Shown one piece after another: positions 49,415-61,021 of a stretch of DNA of 64,000 nt (the stretch's first letter is position 1; each line of letters begins with the position of its first letter). The translations under genes and the position numbers were made by a program. This DNA comes from Pilatotrama ljubarskyi (Eukaryota; Basidiomycota; Agaricomycetes; Polyporales; Polyporaceae). The DNA is taken from positions 44,012 through 108,011 of the forward strand of contig MU277672.1 in assembly GCA_022385805.1 (NCBI GenBank), in the 5' to 3' direction. The notes under the pieces were generated by a model. That model ran no database searches, was not told the origin of the DNA, and saw nothing but the letters and a program-made list of their open reading frames with translations.

Positions 49415-50959
49415 TCAGTTCGCAGGGCCATCCGTCTCCGGCGGGATCATCAATGCGTTCGGAGACAAGTCAGCAACAACTCGCGAGAGGCATTCCATCG
49501 CGTAGAAGCTAGGAAGCCGGGCGGACGCGTCGGGAAGTCGCAGTGTCTCGAGTATTTGATCAATCTTGGGAATCGTGCTCTACGGCACGGCATCAGCGAG
49601 AGAATTCACAATGCCGCGAGAGCGTCAACGGCGTACCTTGAAGTCTTCAAGACTCTTCCCAAACTGCCAGACGTCTAGCATGAACGCATTGTAAGGCTCT
49701 CCGGACGTGACCTCCGGTGGGACCGCACGGGCGTACTTCTTGATATCGCTCGGGTAAGATCCTCCCATGGGATATCCCGCCAGAACGCACTCTTCCGTAG
49801 GTGTTTCTCCCGAGAACTGCACCGCGACCTCGAAGTCGGTCAAGAAGACACGTGGACGCGATCGAGGGATATGCTCCGCCTTTAGGGACTCCGGGTGCCA
49901 CTGTATAAGGAAATTGTCCTTGAAGGCGTCCTGAGGGAGCGCCCGTCAACAGAAAAAATTCTGAGGGGATGCAGCTGCGCGTACCCTATGAGCAATGCCC
50001 AAGCTATGAATGAAAGCTAGCGCCTGGAAGAGCCGTGCGTATCAGTCTATTTCCAAGAAATTAGGACCAAGTCGTCTGACAACGCACCTCTAAGCACTGC
50101 AGAATCATATCAACCACGTCGCCGACTGAATTCTTCGCCCAGTAACCATACGCCTCCAGCATGCGGAAACCGACTTTCGGGAATACCCCGAACGTGATGC
50201 CCTCGAACTCGACAAAGTCCCACACAGGAATGGCGTGATTATCGTTGTAGAACGCGTACGGTCCCATCGAGATCAGTTTCAGGATGTCTACGTGCTCTCG
50301 ACCGGAGTCTCCTATAGCTAAGACGCGGACGACCACATCTTGACCATTGCGCCTACGAGCCGCTCTGCACAGCGGATTCTGTGTGCAGCGTCAGTGCAGC
50401 CTGTGGCGTGATCGCCGACAGCACTTACCAAGGACTCGAAGCCGAAAATGTTGTTGATGGAGCCCACTTCAGGGCCTATTCCTCTGTGCTGGGTAGCATA
50501 TGCAAAGCCGCTTGAGTACTTCATGATGTTCTCCACATCGTCCTCATCGGGCATCAATATGACGCCGCGATCTTGTTTCCAGAAGGTGTATCCATGCTGC
50601 CTGAAGAACGGATATAACGGTTTCCAGACCGCCTCCATAACGGTTGCATAGCGCTGCCCGTCACCATGGGCAGGCAGACGCCACAATGCGAGGGTTTGCG
50701 GAAGCTGCAGTGTACGCGGAGCCCAACGTGAGCTATGCGGAGCTGGCAAGCATACGCAGAGGTAGCGTACCTGTTCGCGGACGCTATTGACTTCCTTCTC
50801 TGCTTGGGGCACGCCCCGGGCTCTATCGTCCTTGCTTCTCTCCAAGGCAGGCGAGGCCTCTGCGGCTGAACTGTCGCAAACCGTCTGGTCGGGCGTGCTC
50901 ATGTTCAGCGTGGTACTAGGATCCGAGTCGTGTTCGCCGGGATTGGTGAGGGCAGACAT
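49415..50959 (-). CDS. Protein-kinase-like protein with altered active-site motifs
   Basis: Six exons, all phase 0, on the minus strand (50959-50771, 50704-50429, 50378-50088, 50023-49985, 49930-49637, 49579-49415) encode 417 residues. The C-lobe of a protein kinase fold is clear: ALAFIHSLGIAHRD with catalytic-loop H-R-D266-A-F-K-D-N271, then FLTDFE (297-299), where the usual DFG glycine is glutamate, an activation-segment PPE, and LDVWQFGKSL matching the conserved DVW helix. In the N-lobe the usual VAIK lysine strand reads VVVRVL (Arg), and no glycine-rich loop is seen. The catalytic Asp and metal-binding Asn remain, but the Arg and DFE changes make activity doubtful. Lineage-expanded kinase-like families of this kind are common in mushroom-forming fungi. 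Exon 4 is 39 bases. Confidence 0.8.
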
Positions 50960-53190
50960 GAATTAGATACTGAGTGGGCCGAAAGTGCTGGATGGTCAGC
51001 GGTGTGTAGACTGGGGAGTTACGATGCAGGACCACAGTTACGGCCTAGGGATACCCAGTCCGCCAAATGCATGACAAGGGTGTTGACAACGCAAGAAATG
51101 AACATCTGGAAAGGTGCTCGATCAGCGGACCTGAACTGATGTAGGAACATAGAGAGAAGGTGCCTTGCGCAGTTGAGAAGCCAATTACTCGGGCGCTGAG
51201 GAAGCCGTTCGCATAGCGTCGGAAAACGAGTACAAGGATGACGTCCGACCAGAAGCTACGCTTGGGAAACGACGCGCTGGTTCCTGTGCGCGACCTTGTC
51301 ATACGTCTGTGGCGAATCGAACGGAGGAACTGCTGCTTATTGTCAGTGAACGCGAGAGGGCACAGGGCAAGCGTAGAAATTCCCATGGTGGACCCACAAG
51401 CTGCTCGATACGGGAACCTGAACGGCGTGCTGTAACAACATCGTCGGCGTTCCATGTCCGTCCGCGTGCAACCAAGAGATCGACTAGTTCGAGGGATAGC
51501 TCGGCGCCGCCAAACAAGGACCGCCTGCCATGCTCGACTCGAGACTTAAGTAGTCGAGAAGCCCCAAACTGCGCTCACGCTGCTGAGCCGCGGCGCGCGT
51601 GAGCGGGCTTCTGGCCAGGACACGTGCCCGTGGACGCGTCGCGCACAAGTCCACCTGCAAGTTCGAGTGCGACTGGCTGCCAGTGAGAGCTCCGATCGGA
51701 ATCGGTCGCAGCCCACGTACGGATGTTTTTGAGTCAGGGCTCGGTTCGCCGAGTGGGCCGCATAACCTCCACGCCCTCTCCTGCGCTGACCGACATGCAC
51801 GGTTGTGTCTCGCCATCGTGCTCTGCTTCCGTCGTATTCAGTATGTCGACCGATGGTGCTCAGCGAACGGTACCGGCGAGCGGGAGGTGGAAGAGGAGGT
51901 ACGAACCGCAGACACGATGCACGCCAGAGCTGGTGCGTCCCAGTGTTACAATCCGGGGAGGCTCTATGCAAAGCTGACGTGGAGCGGTCGCGCTTCGTAG
52001 CTTGCAGTGATATCGGTCCTCATCAAAGAGAGGGAACAGCTCCGCGAGGCCGTGCGGGCCTGCGAAGCAGCAGAGGCCCGCGTAGAGAAACTGCGAAACG
52101 AGCCGTAAGTCGCCCTTCCTGCGGATATCCTCATCCGCGACGGTCGTCTGACGGCCCCGGGCAGCCTCGCTCGCCAGTGTCTTGAGCAGCTGCTGCGGGA
52201 CATCAAACAGGACGGCATGCGGCCGCACCACGTCCAAGAGCTCCGAGGGATGCTCGAGAACTTCCCAGATGAGGACGCGTGAGTGCCGCGTCTCGCAGGT
52301 TCCGCACGCTCGTCTTGGCCCGGGCTGATCGTGTGCTTCGCGCAGCGCGCCCCTGAAGGAGAAGGTCAGAGGTACGCCATGGCTCGCTCGGCCTCTCGCA
52401 TGCATAAGTGGCGGTCTGACAGGAGTTTTGCACGAATCAGACTACGAGACGCGACGTCTGCTGCAGCTCGCGCGCACACCTGCAAATCCTTAGATCGCGA
52501 CATCAAGCCCGTGGTCAGTCCGTGCTCGCGGCCGAAATATGATGATTTCCAAGAGTAGAACTAACCTCCGTATGCAATCGAGGAGAGGCTCCTCGCGCCA
52601 CGCCGGCGAATGCGCATAAACCATTTGTATAGCGAGCGGACGTACGAACGAAGGGTATGACACGGTATTACACGATCTGTGGTATGCTAGCGAGAACCTG
52701 CTGATAATAAGTAGTAACGACCGACCGACCATGCGGCGCCCCTCCCTCACTTCCTCAGTCCGAGTCTAAAGCCCTCCGACAGCGCGAAAACAAAACCAAA
52801 GCACGGCACCTGATACCTGGCGCGGTTTTTATCCCTCTCCCTTTCCCTCTGCTCCCAGAGCTCCTTCTTTCCATTTAGCGTGGCGTACGAGTATGTGATA
52901 TCCTGTGGTGTGTGCGGGTGATCCGGTCCCGTCCTGACGGTTCGTGAGCGTGAGGCCGTGAGGGTCGTCGAGTCTTGTGTAGTGTAATGTACGTGCTGTG
53001 AGCGCGGATATAGGTGTGCGTGCCTGCACGAGGGCGGTAGCCGCTGCTTAACAGGGCAGCGTGGGGGAAAAGAGAGCGTCGACGGGAAGCGCGCGGCGAG
53101 GGGGGGTGCCGGATATAAGGGTATGGACGCTGCCGCACTAATAAAGCACGCGCGCGGCCTAGACGAGGGTCGGCGGGAACTGGCGGGACG
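50960..53190. other. Intergenic region with a possible coiled-coil remnant at 51880-52282 (+)
   Basis: Mostly non-coding. On the plus strand about 51880-52282 reads as helical, charged peptide in consecutive pieces but different frames: EREVEEEVRTADTMHARA, then LIKEREQLREAVRACEAAEA with VEKLRNEP to a stop, then LARQCLEQLLRDIKQDGM, HHVQELRGMLENFPDED and a stop at 52280. High GC at third positions supports past coding. I could not connect the pieces with acceptable splice sites. It may be a short gene whose introns I misplace, or a pseudogene. The rest, including 52560-53190, shows nothing. Confidence 0.35.
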
Positions 53191-54360
53191 CTATCGCACA
53201 CGAGCAGCGATCACCTCGACTCTACTGATGCGCTTTGCGGCCTTGAGGTCCAGCCGCTCGACAGACGCGCGTGGGCTCAGGTCGCTCTTCAGCTGCTCCT
53301 TGTCCGAGTCTGGCGAGGCCGGTGGCTTGCTGAGCAGTTTCTTCCACGACTCCTGCTCAACCTCCTCCTCCCACACGCCGCCTTCTGCGGAGGGCGGTCG
53401 CGCGTCGGGGTCGTCGAAGAGGTGCACCTCCGTCTTTCGAGGGAGCGTTGCGCGTTTCTCCTTGGTCATCGCCGTCGCCGATACCAGTTGAGGCTGAGGT
53501 GCACCATCTGCTGTTGGACTCGAGCCCGACGTCAGAGCGGAAGTCTCCGCGCTCGCCTCTCTCGCCCGGACGTCCTTCATCGAGATGCTCCTCCACAGCG
53601 ACTTGCCCGCGCCCTTCACCAGCCTGCCCAACGACACGAGGGCATCCCCTTCCGCCGGATCGCTCGCCGCCCTCGTCCGGTGCCGTCCCCCGCGCGAGCC
53701 GACCGCCCGCGCATCCTCGTCCGCGTCAACCCCAGCCTGCGCCTCCCTGACCTCCACCGGGCGCTCGTCGCCGTTCCCCCATATGCTGTCGTTCGACGGG
53801 TCGTTCATCACGCCGCTGCCGGGGCCGTACGGATACGGCGCCTCGTCCGGGTTGAGCCCGTGCTCGCGGAGCATGCGGCGGTGGCGGAGGAGGCGCGAGC
53901 GCGCGGCGACTCCGAGGGGATGTGGGGAGTTGCGTTTGCGGGGCTCGGTCGTCGGGAGAGGAGCGAAGGTGATGCTGGGGGAGCCCGTGCGAGAGGGGAG
54001 CGTGAGGTTGGAGGAGGACGAGCGGAGGATGCTGGGGCATGGGCTGGGGGTCGTGCTCGAGGCAGCGCTCGCAGAAGCACTGGTGGAAGTGGAGCTGGCG
54101 CACGAGCTCGTGCTGTCGGTGCGGCCGCTCGCTGCCAGCGAGGGCACGCTCGTGGTCGAATCAGGCGCGGAGAGAGAGGCGGAGGTGGAGGTAGAGGCGG
54201 CGGTAGAAGCAGCGCTGCTGTTGGACTCGAGGGAGCCAGAGGAGCGCGCGGGGTCGAGGACGGCGTCCATGAGGGCGGTGAAGGAGTCGTCTGATGCTGA
54301 AGACTTTGGTGGCCGGGGGAGGTCGAGGAGACTTAGGGTGATGGTTTGCGTCTCCGACAT
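53191..54360 (-). CDS. Serine-rich, largely disordered protein
   Basis: A single 1,170-base exon encodes 389 residues, starting at the ATG at 54360. I do not recognise the family. The first 25 residues (TITLSLLDLPRPPKS) look like a short conserved motif. Residues about 40-110 are a Ser/Thr/Ala-rich tract. A denser block at 125-185 (LTLPSRTGSPSITFAPLPTT, RKRNSPHPLGVAARSRLLRH, REHGLNPDEAPYPYG) is the best candidate for a conserved element. Further blocks are SLGRLVKGAGKSLWRSIS (about 255), a WEEEVEQESWKKLLSK helix (about 340) and a basic C-terminus. No signal or membrane segments. The reverse strand is also open over this span because of codon bias, but lacks sense. Probably a cytosolic or signalling-associated protein. 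Confidence 0.7.
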   Translation of the reverse strand: MSETQTITLSLLDLPRPPKSSASDDSFTALMDAVLDPARSSGSLESNSSAASTAASTSTSASLSAPDSTTSVPSLAASGRTDSTSSCASSTSTSASASAASSTTPSPCPSILRSSSSNLTLPSRTGSPSITFAPLPTTEPRKRNSPHPLGVAARSRLLRHRRMLREHGLNPDEAPYPYGPGSGVMNDPSNDSIWGNGDERPVEVREAQAGVDADEDARAVGSRGGRHRTRAASDPAEGDALVSLGRLVKGAGKSLWRSISMKDVRAREASAETSALTSGSSPTADGAPQPQLVSATAMTKEKRATLPRKTEVHLFDDPDARPPSAEGGVWEEEVEQESWKKLLSKPPASPDSDKEQLKSDLSPRASVERLDLKAAKRISRVEVIAARVR

Positions 54361-56054
54361 CACTCGCTGCCAGTCCCAGTCGATCTGCCGGTCGGCAACA
54401 CAGCGAGCGTATATAATGCGCTCGGAGTTGAGGAGGGAAGGGAAGAGGGTATTTCGAGGCGCACAGCAACACGGTGGGCCGTGAGTGATAAGCTTCAGGT
54501 AAACTAAGGAACGACGAGGCTGAGGAGTGCCGATAGCTGCAGACTGGCGGAGAGCAAGAGCACTGCGACCGACCGACGAAGAGGAAGAGAGAGGCGGTGC
54601 GGGGCGATGTAGACTGATGGGACTCGGATGGTCTGCAGAGCTCCTCCTCCCTCGTCCTCAGGTACATTGCTTCCGTTACGTAACCTGCCTTATAAGTACA
54701 GACGATCCCCTCTGATCCCATCACCTCCTGCCACAGGCGGTGGTTCTGGACTCCGTCTCCCGTAAAGGACAGCAGCCGTCTTTGTGGCGGCGCAGTGGCG
54801 GGAGGTGGCACCTCCGGTGTGCAACGTTAACGTTGCATCTCGAAAGTGATCATGGATACAGCAGCTGATAGCTATGTATTGCGACGAATGTGCGGAAACG
54901 TCAAGATCCTCGCCGTATTGAAGATGTACCACGTACATACAGACTTGGGCAAACTGATAACCGCGACACGAACAGCTCCAAAGAATGCCCATCTCTTCTG
55001 AAGATGGTTGAGACTCGAGAGCAAGGCCAGTGCTGAATCTGCTCCTCCTCCGAAAAACTCGGAATTCAGACGATCGAGCGAAGCAATGCGGATCTTCGGT
55101 CACGACGGCGTGGTATTATACACACCTCCGCTGGGAGTCTGAGATGAAGCACAATATTCAGTTGCAGCGACCATGCGCACCGCATACAGCGCAGAGGCAT
55201 GCTTCGCGGCTTCGTTAAATGAAGACACTACATAGTGTGGGGTCAAGAAGCGTCGACCGAGGCAGCGGCTGACCTGCAGGACTTGTCGCCCTGTGGCTGA
55301 CACTGGACGTCGCTGAAGATTGAGACTTCATGCTCAGCGTCGGGCGCTGCCAAATGCGACGCGGAGCGGACAGAGCGGACAAGCGGGATCAACGATCTAA
55401 TGGAGTTGGGTTTGAATCTGGCAAGGCACCGCTCGCTTGCGTTACTTGTGAGCCAGGAGTACTTTAGCAAAGATCTTCTGGGCGCGCCAGCTCATCGACT
55501 TGCCCTCCAACGACGATGATGTCTGCCTCCCCTGCTCGATTCTGCGTTGCAGTTCTCTGCTGGACGGCCGCGCGCGCAGGCTGACGACGAACCGGCGGCA
55601 ATGCGGAATGCAGCCACATGGACGAGAGTCGCGGATGGTCGAAGCGCCTCCGGTACGTAATCTGTCGGCCGATGACGCTGAGGCGAGCCGCAGCGACTGC
55701 AGCGGACACGGCGTCGGGCGCTGCGTCGTGCGTCGGCAAGGCGGGCGGGGGGAGTGAGACGGAAGCGAGGCGCGGCTGATGGGGGCGTGGAGGGCAGAGT
55801 CGAGATGGGTGAGCGAGGAGAGATGGAGGCCGGTAGGAATCGGACGGACGGATGATGACACAGCGCGGCTTAGAGCGTCCCGTCAGCTCAGTCTGAGTGT
55901 TTACTTACCCTCTCGACCTTTCGCAGCCGCCTCGGCCTCCTTCCTCCCTCTCCTCTCCTCTCCTCTCCTCCTCCTCCCTCGCCTCCTCCTCACCGCCTCT
56001 AGCTCTCTGCGCATACGGCCAGAGCTTGCCGTCGCCCCTCCCACCTCTGCGGCA
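54361..56054. other. Intergenic region and flippase promoter with pyrimidine-rich tract
   Basis: No supported gene. The strongest feature is a CT-rich tract at about 55940-55991 made of CTCCT-type repeats, directly before the flippase ATG at 56055; such tracts mark many fungal core promoters and transcription starts. The plus frame is open through it but is a Leu/Ser-rich translation of the tract and not likely coding. Confidence 0.5.
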
Positions 56055-59000
56055 ATGCCGTCCAAGTTCTCGGTGTGGTACAACAAGCTCGCGGACTTCA
56101 ATGTCGAGTCCCTCTTCTCCAAGCGCAGAGAGCCCGGCCCACCCCGCACCGTCTTCGTCAACGAGCCCCTTCCAGACGACTATTACGACCACAAGCGTCG
56201 CGTGAAGAAGGAGCACGTCTACTGCTCGAACCAGGTCATCACCTCCAAGTACACCATCGTCACCTTCATCCCCCGCAACCTCCTCGAGCAGTTCCGCCGC
56301 ATAGCCAACATCTTCTTCCTCACCATCGCCATCCTCCAGTTCTTCTCCATCTTCTCCACCGTCTCCCCCGGCCTCGTCATCCTCCCTCTCCTCATCGTCC
56401 TCGCCATCACCGCCCTCAAGGATGGCTACGAGGACATCAAGCGTCACCAGTCCGACCGCGCCGTCAACTACTCCCAGGTGCGCGTCCTCACCGGCGGAGA
56501 GTTCCGCAACGAGAACGCCATGGCCGGAAAGTCCAAGACCTTTGTCCGCGCAATGGTCCCCAACTTCAAGCGCGCGCACAAGAAGAAGGGCCGCAGCCAG
56601 GGCGACGTCGAGATGCTCCAGCACGGCGCGCCCCCAGAGGGCATTCACACGGAGGGCGCGGAGCTCGCTCCGATGCCCACGGTCACCGAGGAGCACGGCA
56701 TCGAGTACGACGACCAAGAAGCGGTCGAGCGCGCCGGCGGAGGCGGACTCTTCCACCACCACCATGCATCCCGGAATCCGCACTGGAAGATGACGATCTG
56801 GGAAGACCTCCGCGTCGGCGACGTGGTCAAAATTATGGACGACGAGCAGCTGCCCGCGGACATCCTCATATGTGCTACCTCCGAGGACGAGAACGTCGCC
56901 TACGTCGAGACGAAGAACCTCGACGGCGAGACCAATCTGAAGAGCCGCAGCGCCTGTCCCGCGCTCACGCATCTCAGCAGCGCGCGGGCGTGCGCAGCCA
57001 AGCAGAACGCCTTCCGCGTCGACTGCGACCGTCCGGACACGAATCTGTACAAGCTCAATGCTGCGGTGGTCACCCCTGACGGGAAGAAGACCGCGGTAGA
57101 CTCAAACATGGTCTTGCTCCGCGGCACGGTCCTGCGAAACACGGGCTGGGTCATCGGCGTGGTGCTCTACACCGGTGAGGACACCAAGATCGTGCTCAAC
57201 TCGGGCGCCACGCCGAGCAAGCGCAGCCGCGTCGAGCGGCAGATGAACCCCCAAGTGTGCGTCGGATCGTATCTTCGAATGGTGGTACCACTGACTGTTC
57301 GGCAGATTCATCAACCTCATTATCCTCGCATGCATGGCGGTGGCGTGTGGTATCGGCGATGCTGTGTACGAGCAGTACTATTTCCCGCGGGGCGCGCCGT
57401 GGCTCTATGGGGACACGCAGAGCGACAACAACCCGCGGATAAACGGGCTCATCACCTGCATATTCGCGCTCATCACTTTCCAGAACATCATCCCCATCTC
57501 GCTGTACATCTCCATTGAGGCCGTGCGGACTGCCCAGGCACTGTTCATCTACTTCGACAGGGAGATCTTCTACGAGAAGACGGGCCAGGCGACCCTCGCG
57601 CGCAGCTGGAACCTTTCGGACGACCTCGGGCAGATTGAGTACATCTTCTCGGACAAAACTGGTACCCTGACGCAGAACGCGATGGTATTCCGACAATGCA
57701 CTATCGCGGGACACGTATACAGGGGCGACGAGGTCGAGAGCGATATCACCCGTGTAGGTAGTGTGCCCGAGGCCGACGAGAGCCGTACCGCCGATTCTAA
57801 GGCCGATATCCGTGCATCCAACTCCTCTTCACAGCCGTCAGTCAAGAAGTCTTCCGACACCTCGTCTTCCACTGAGACCGCAGACCCGCTCACTGCGTCA
57901 GCAGTCAAGAAGGCCGAGCACGTCCTCGCGCATTTCGCCGACAGCACGCTCGCCGCCGACATCTCCGCCGCGCAACGCGCGGTGTCCGGCTCCGCGGAGG
58001 ACGAGCATGGGCGGATGCTGAACGGGTTCTGGACGGTGCTCGCGCTCTGCCACACCGCGCTCGTCTCCGTCGACCCGGACACGGGCGCAATCCAGTACAA
58101 GGCGCAGAGCCCGGACGAGGCCGCGCTCGTGCAGGCCGCGGCGGACGTCGGGTTCGTCTTTAGGGGGCGCGACCGCGAGGTGCTCACGCTGCAGACGCCG
58201 TTCGCGCGCGAGGCGGGCAAGTACGAGCGGTACGAACTCTTGAACATCCTCGATTTTACGAGTGCGCGCAAGCGCATGAGCGTCATCCTGCGCAAACTTG
58301 GCGAGGACGGCGAGGAGGATGGGAAGGTGTATTTGCTGAGCAAGGGCGCGGACAACGTCATCATCGAGCGACTGCGTCCGGGCCAGGACGAGCTCGTGCG
58401 TACCACCGAGGACCACCTCGCCGAGTTCGCGAGCGAGGGTCTCCGGACACTTACTCTGGCTTACAAGGTTATCCCGGGTATATATTTCGTGCATATATTT
58501 ACGTTTGGAGGACGCTCATCCATTACATTGTTCACAGAGGCACAATACGAAGCATGGGCGAAACGCTACCATGAAGCCACCGTCTCTCTCGACCAACGCG
58601 AGGAGAAGGTCGAGGCGGTCTCTGACGAGATCGAGCACGACCTCTCCCTGCTCGGCGCGACTGCCATCGAGGACCGTCTCCAGGACGGCGTTCCTGAGAC
58701 GATCGCAGATCTCAAGGAAGCCGGTATCAAGGTTTGGGTTCTGACCGGGGACAAGCTCGAGACAGCCATCGGTACGTCTTCTCACACGTTCGTTTGTATA
58801 CAATGCGGTGCAGGGGAGCTTACACTATCGACCCACAGCGATTGGCCACAGCACGAACCTCATCGGCCGCGACGATAACATTATTATCATCCGCGGCGGC
58901 GGCGAGGGTTCGACGCCCGTCTATATGCAGATGCTGAACGCTGTCGAGCAGTTCTTCCCGGAGAGCGGCATCCTCCAAGACGAGGCCGTCGGCCTGGACG

Positions 59001-61021
59001 AGAGCACCGAGCAGCAGCAAAATACGAGAGGATACCCTCTGCAGCGCGTCAACACTGGCGTGTCCTCGCTCGTCGGACACAACAACGGCGACCGCCCAGG
59101 AGGGTTTGTCCTCGTCATTGATGGGTCTGCCTTGACACATGTACGTCACGGCATTGGCTATGTGGTCATTGTGGTCCGAGCCATGAAACTCACATGTGTC
59201 GACGCAGGCACTGGGAGACGACAAACACAAGCACCTCTTGCTGCGGCTCGCGATGCAGTGCGAGGGCGTCATCTGCTGCCGTGTCTCCCCTCTACAAAAG
59301 GCGCTCGTAGTGAAGCTTGTCAAGGACGGCGTCGGGGCGATGACCCTTGCCATCGGTGACGGCGCCAACGACGTCAGCATGATCCAGGCGGCGGACGTCG
59401 GTGTCGGTATTTCTGGCGAGGAAGGTCTCCAGGCGGTGAACTCTTCAGACTACGCCATTGCTCAGGTTCGTACAGCCCGCGTGTGAGCTGCACGTCGTGG
59501 TGGCTATATGCTGACATGCTCCCTATAGTTCCGGTTCCTGAAGAGGCTGATACTCGTCCACGGGCACTGGTCATATGCCCGGAACGGTAACATGTGTGTC
59601 GCACTTCCATGCCTGTCGGAGTCGGGACGCTGACATCCTCGTGCAGGATTGTCAACTTCTTCTACAAGAACATCATCTGCATCGGCGTCCTGTGGTGGTT
59701 CCAGATATACTGCGCCTGGAGCAGTCAATAGTGAGTCTCGGCGCCGGTCTTCTGTGCCTCGTCGTGATCGCATGTGCTCATTTGGTTCTGCCGCCAGCGT
59801 CTTCGACTACACGTACCTGCTATTCTGGAATACTTTCTGGACCATCGCGCCTGTCATTGGGATGGGCGTGTTCGACCGCATACTCGGTACGTGACCAAGC
59901 TTCCCAGATATTGACGCAGGTCTAATCCTGGATGCCGTAGACGACCATGTCCTCATGGCTCTGCCGGAGCTGTACAACCACAGCAGGAATCACGAGTACT
60001 TTGGCACCAAGCTGTTCCTCGTATACATGCTTGATGGCGTTGTCCAGGCATGTCGGATTTCATGAGTATTTGCGCTATCCGCTGACCAGTCCACAGTCGG
60101 TGATCATTTTCTTCTTGGTATTGTACGCCTATACCTCGACAACGACTCGTCCGGACGGTTTCGGCGGCTACGAGTATGATTTCTCCACGGTGAGTAGCTA
60201 ATCCATCTTATGTTTCCGGTCTCGTCATGCTCATGCTGGACCGTAGGCCATGGTCATTTCGGCCGTGATGGCTGCCAATCTATTCAACGGACTGAACACA
60301 CACGTATGGACTGGCTGGATTTTCTTCGCGGTTTCCCTCGGTATCGTTCTTGTCTGGGCTTACACGGTGCGTTCCGAGCCTATCGTCCAGTCCGCTAGCG
60401 ACAAAGTACTAATAAGACGACCAGGCTGTTTATTCCGCCATCTCCCCCGGATGGTTCCCCACCTTCGTGTACGGAAACAATCATTACCTCTTCAGCTCAG
60501 CGATCTTCTGGTTGTCCATCTTCTTGGTTATCAATCTCGCCCTCCTCCCCCGGTACGTCGCCAAGGCCTACAAATTCGCATTCGCACCAAACGACATCGA
60601 TCGCGCCCGCTGGATACACAAGCTCGACCCCACCCACGATTTCTCGCAAGACCGCCACGGGGGCCTCGCTGATGTGAGCATCTCCGGGGTTCGCAAGCGC
60701 GCGCACGCACGTCTCCGCCCGCACCCGTTCCACGCGAGCCGGACGGACATGTCGACCGGCATGCGCTCGGTCAATCGCGGGTTCGACTTCGCGACAGAGG
60801 AGAACGGCATCGCAATACAGCGGATGCAGAGCCACCTTTCTGAGCGACATCAGGCGGCGCCCGTCAAGCGTCGCCGGAACCCGTCAACCCTCATCCAGAC
60901 GTTCTCATTACGACGCCCGCTCCGGCGGAAGAAGCATGCGTCGCAGTCTTCGCATCCGGAGGACGAACCCTCGTCGCCCTCACCGCCTCGCTCTCCTCGC
61001 TCGTCGCACCACAAGTCATAG
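56055..61021 (+). CDS. P4-type phospholipid-transporting ATPase (flippase), Dnf1/Dnf2 class
   Basis: Twelve exons (56055-57256, 57306-58477, 58538-58771, 58839-59140, 59208-59465, 59529-59593, 59647-59730, 59798-59886, 59941-60047, 60097-60189, 60247-60366, 60425-61021) encode 1,440 residues. It moves phospholipids from the outer to the inner leaflet at the plasma membrane or Golgi/endosomes. It carries the P4 opening [13 protein letters not shown] and [23 protein letters not shown] (TM1), the actuator DGET at 290-293, and the phosphorylation motif DKTGTLTQN with Asp516. Nucleotide-domain [20 protein letters not shown] and [12 protein letters not shown] (Asp1021) follow, then [19 protein letters not shown] and ten TM helices in all. 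Intron 9 appears to be GC-AG. Activity normally requires a Cdc50-type partner, which is not in this window. The C-terminal tail is basic and Ser/Pro-rich. Confidence 0.95.

Noticed and set aside
53422..54484. Long plus-strand frames of 290 and 299 codons
   Set aside because: They are antisense shadows of the single-exon Ser-rich gene at 53191-54360, created by its codon bias; composition is Arg/Ala/Gly noise.
55905..56972. Minus-strand frame of 355 codons
   Set aside because: Antisense of flippase exon 1; Val/Asp/Glu-rich because it mirrors the strongly biased codons of the true gene.
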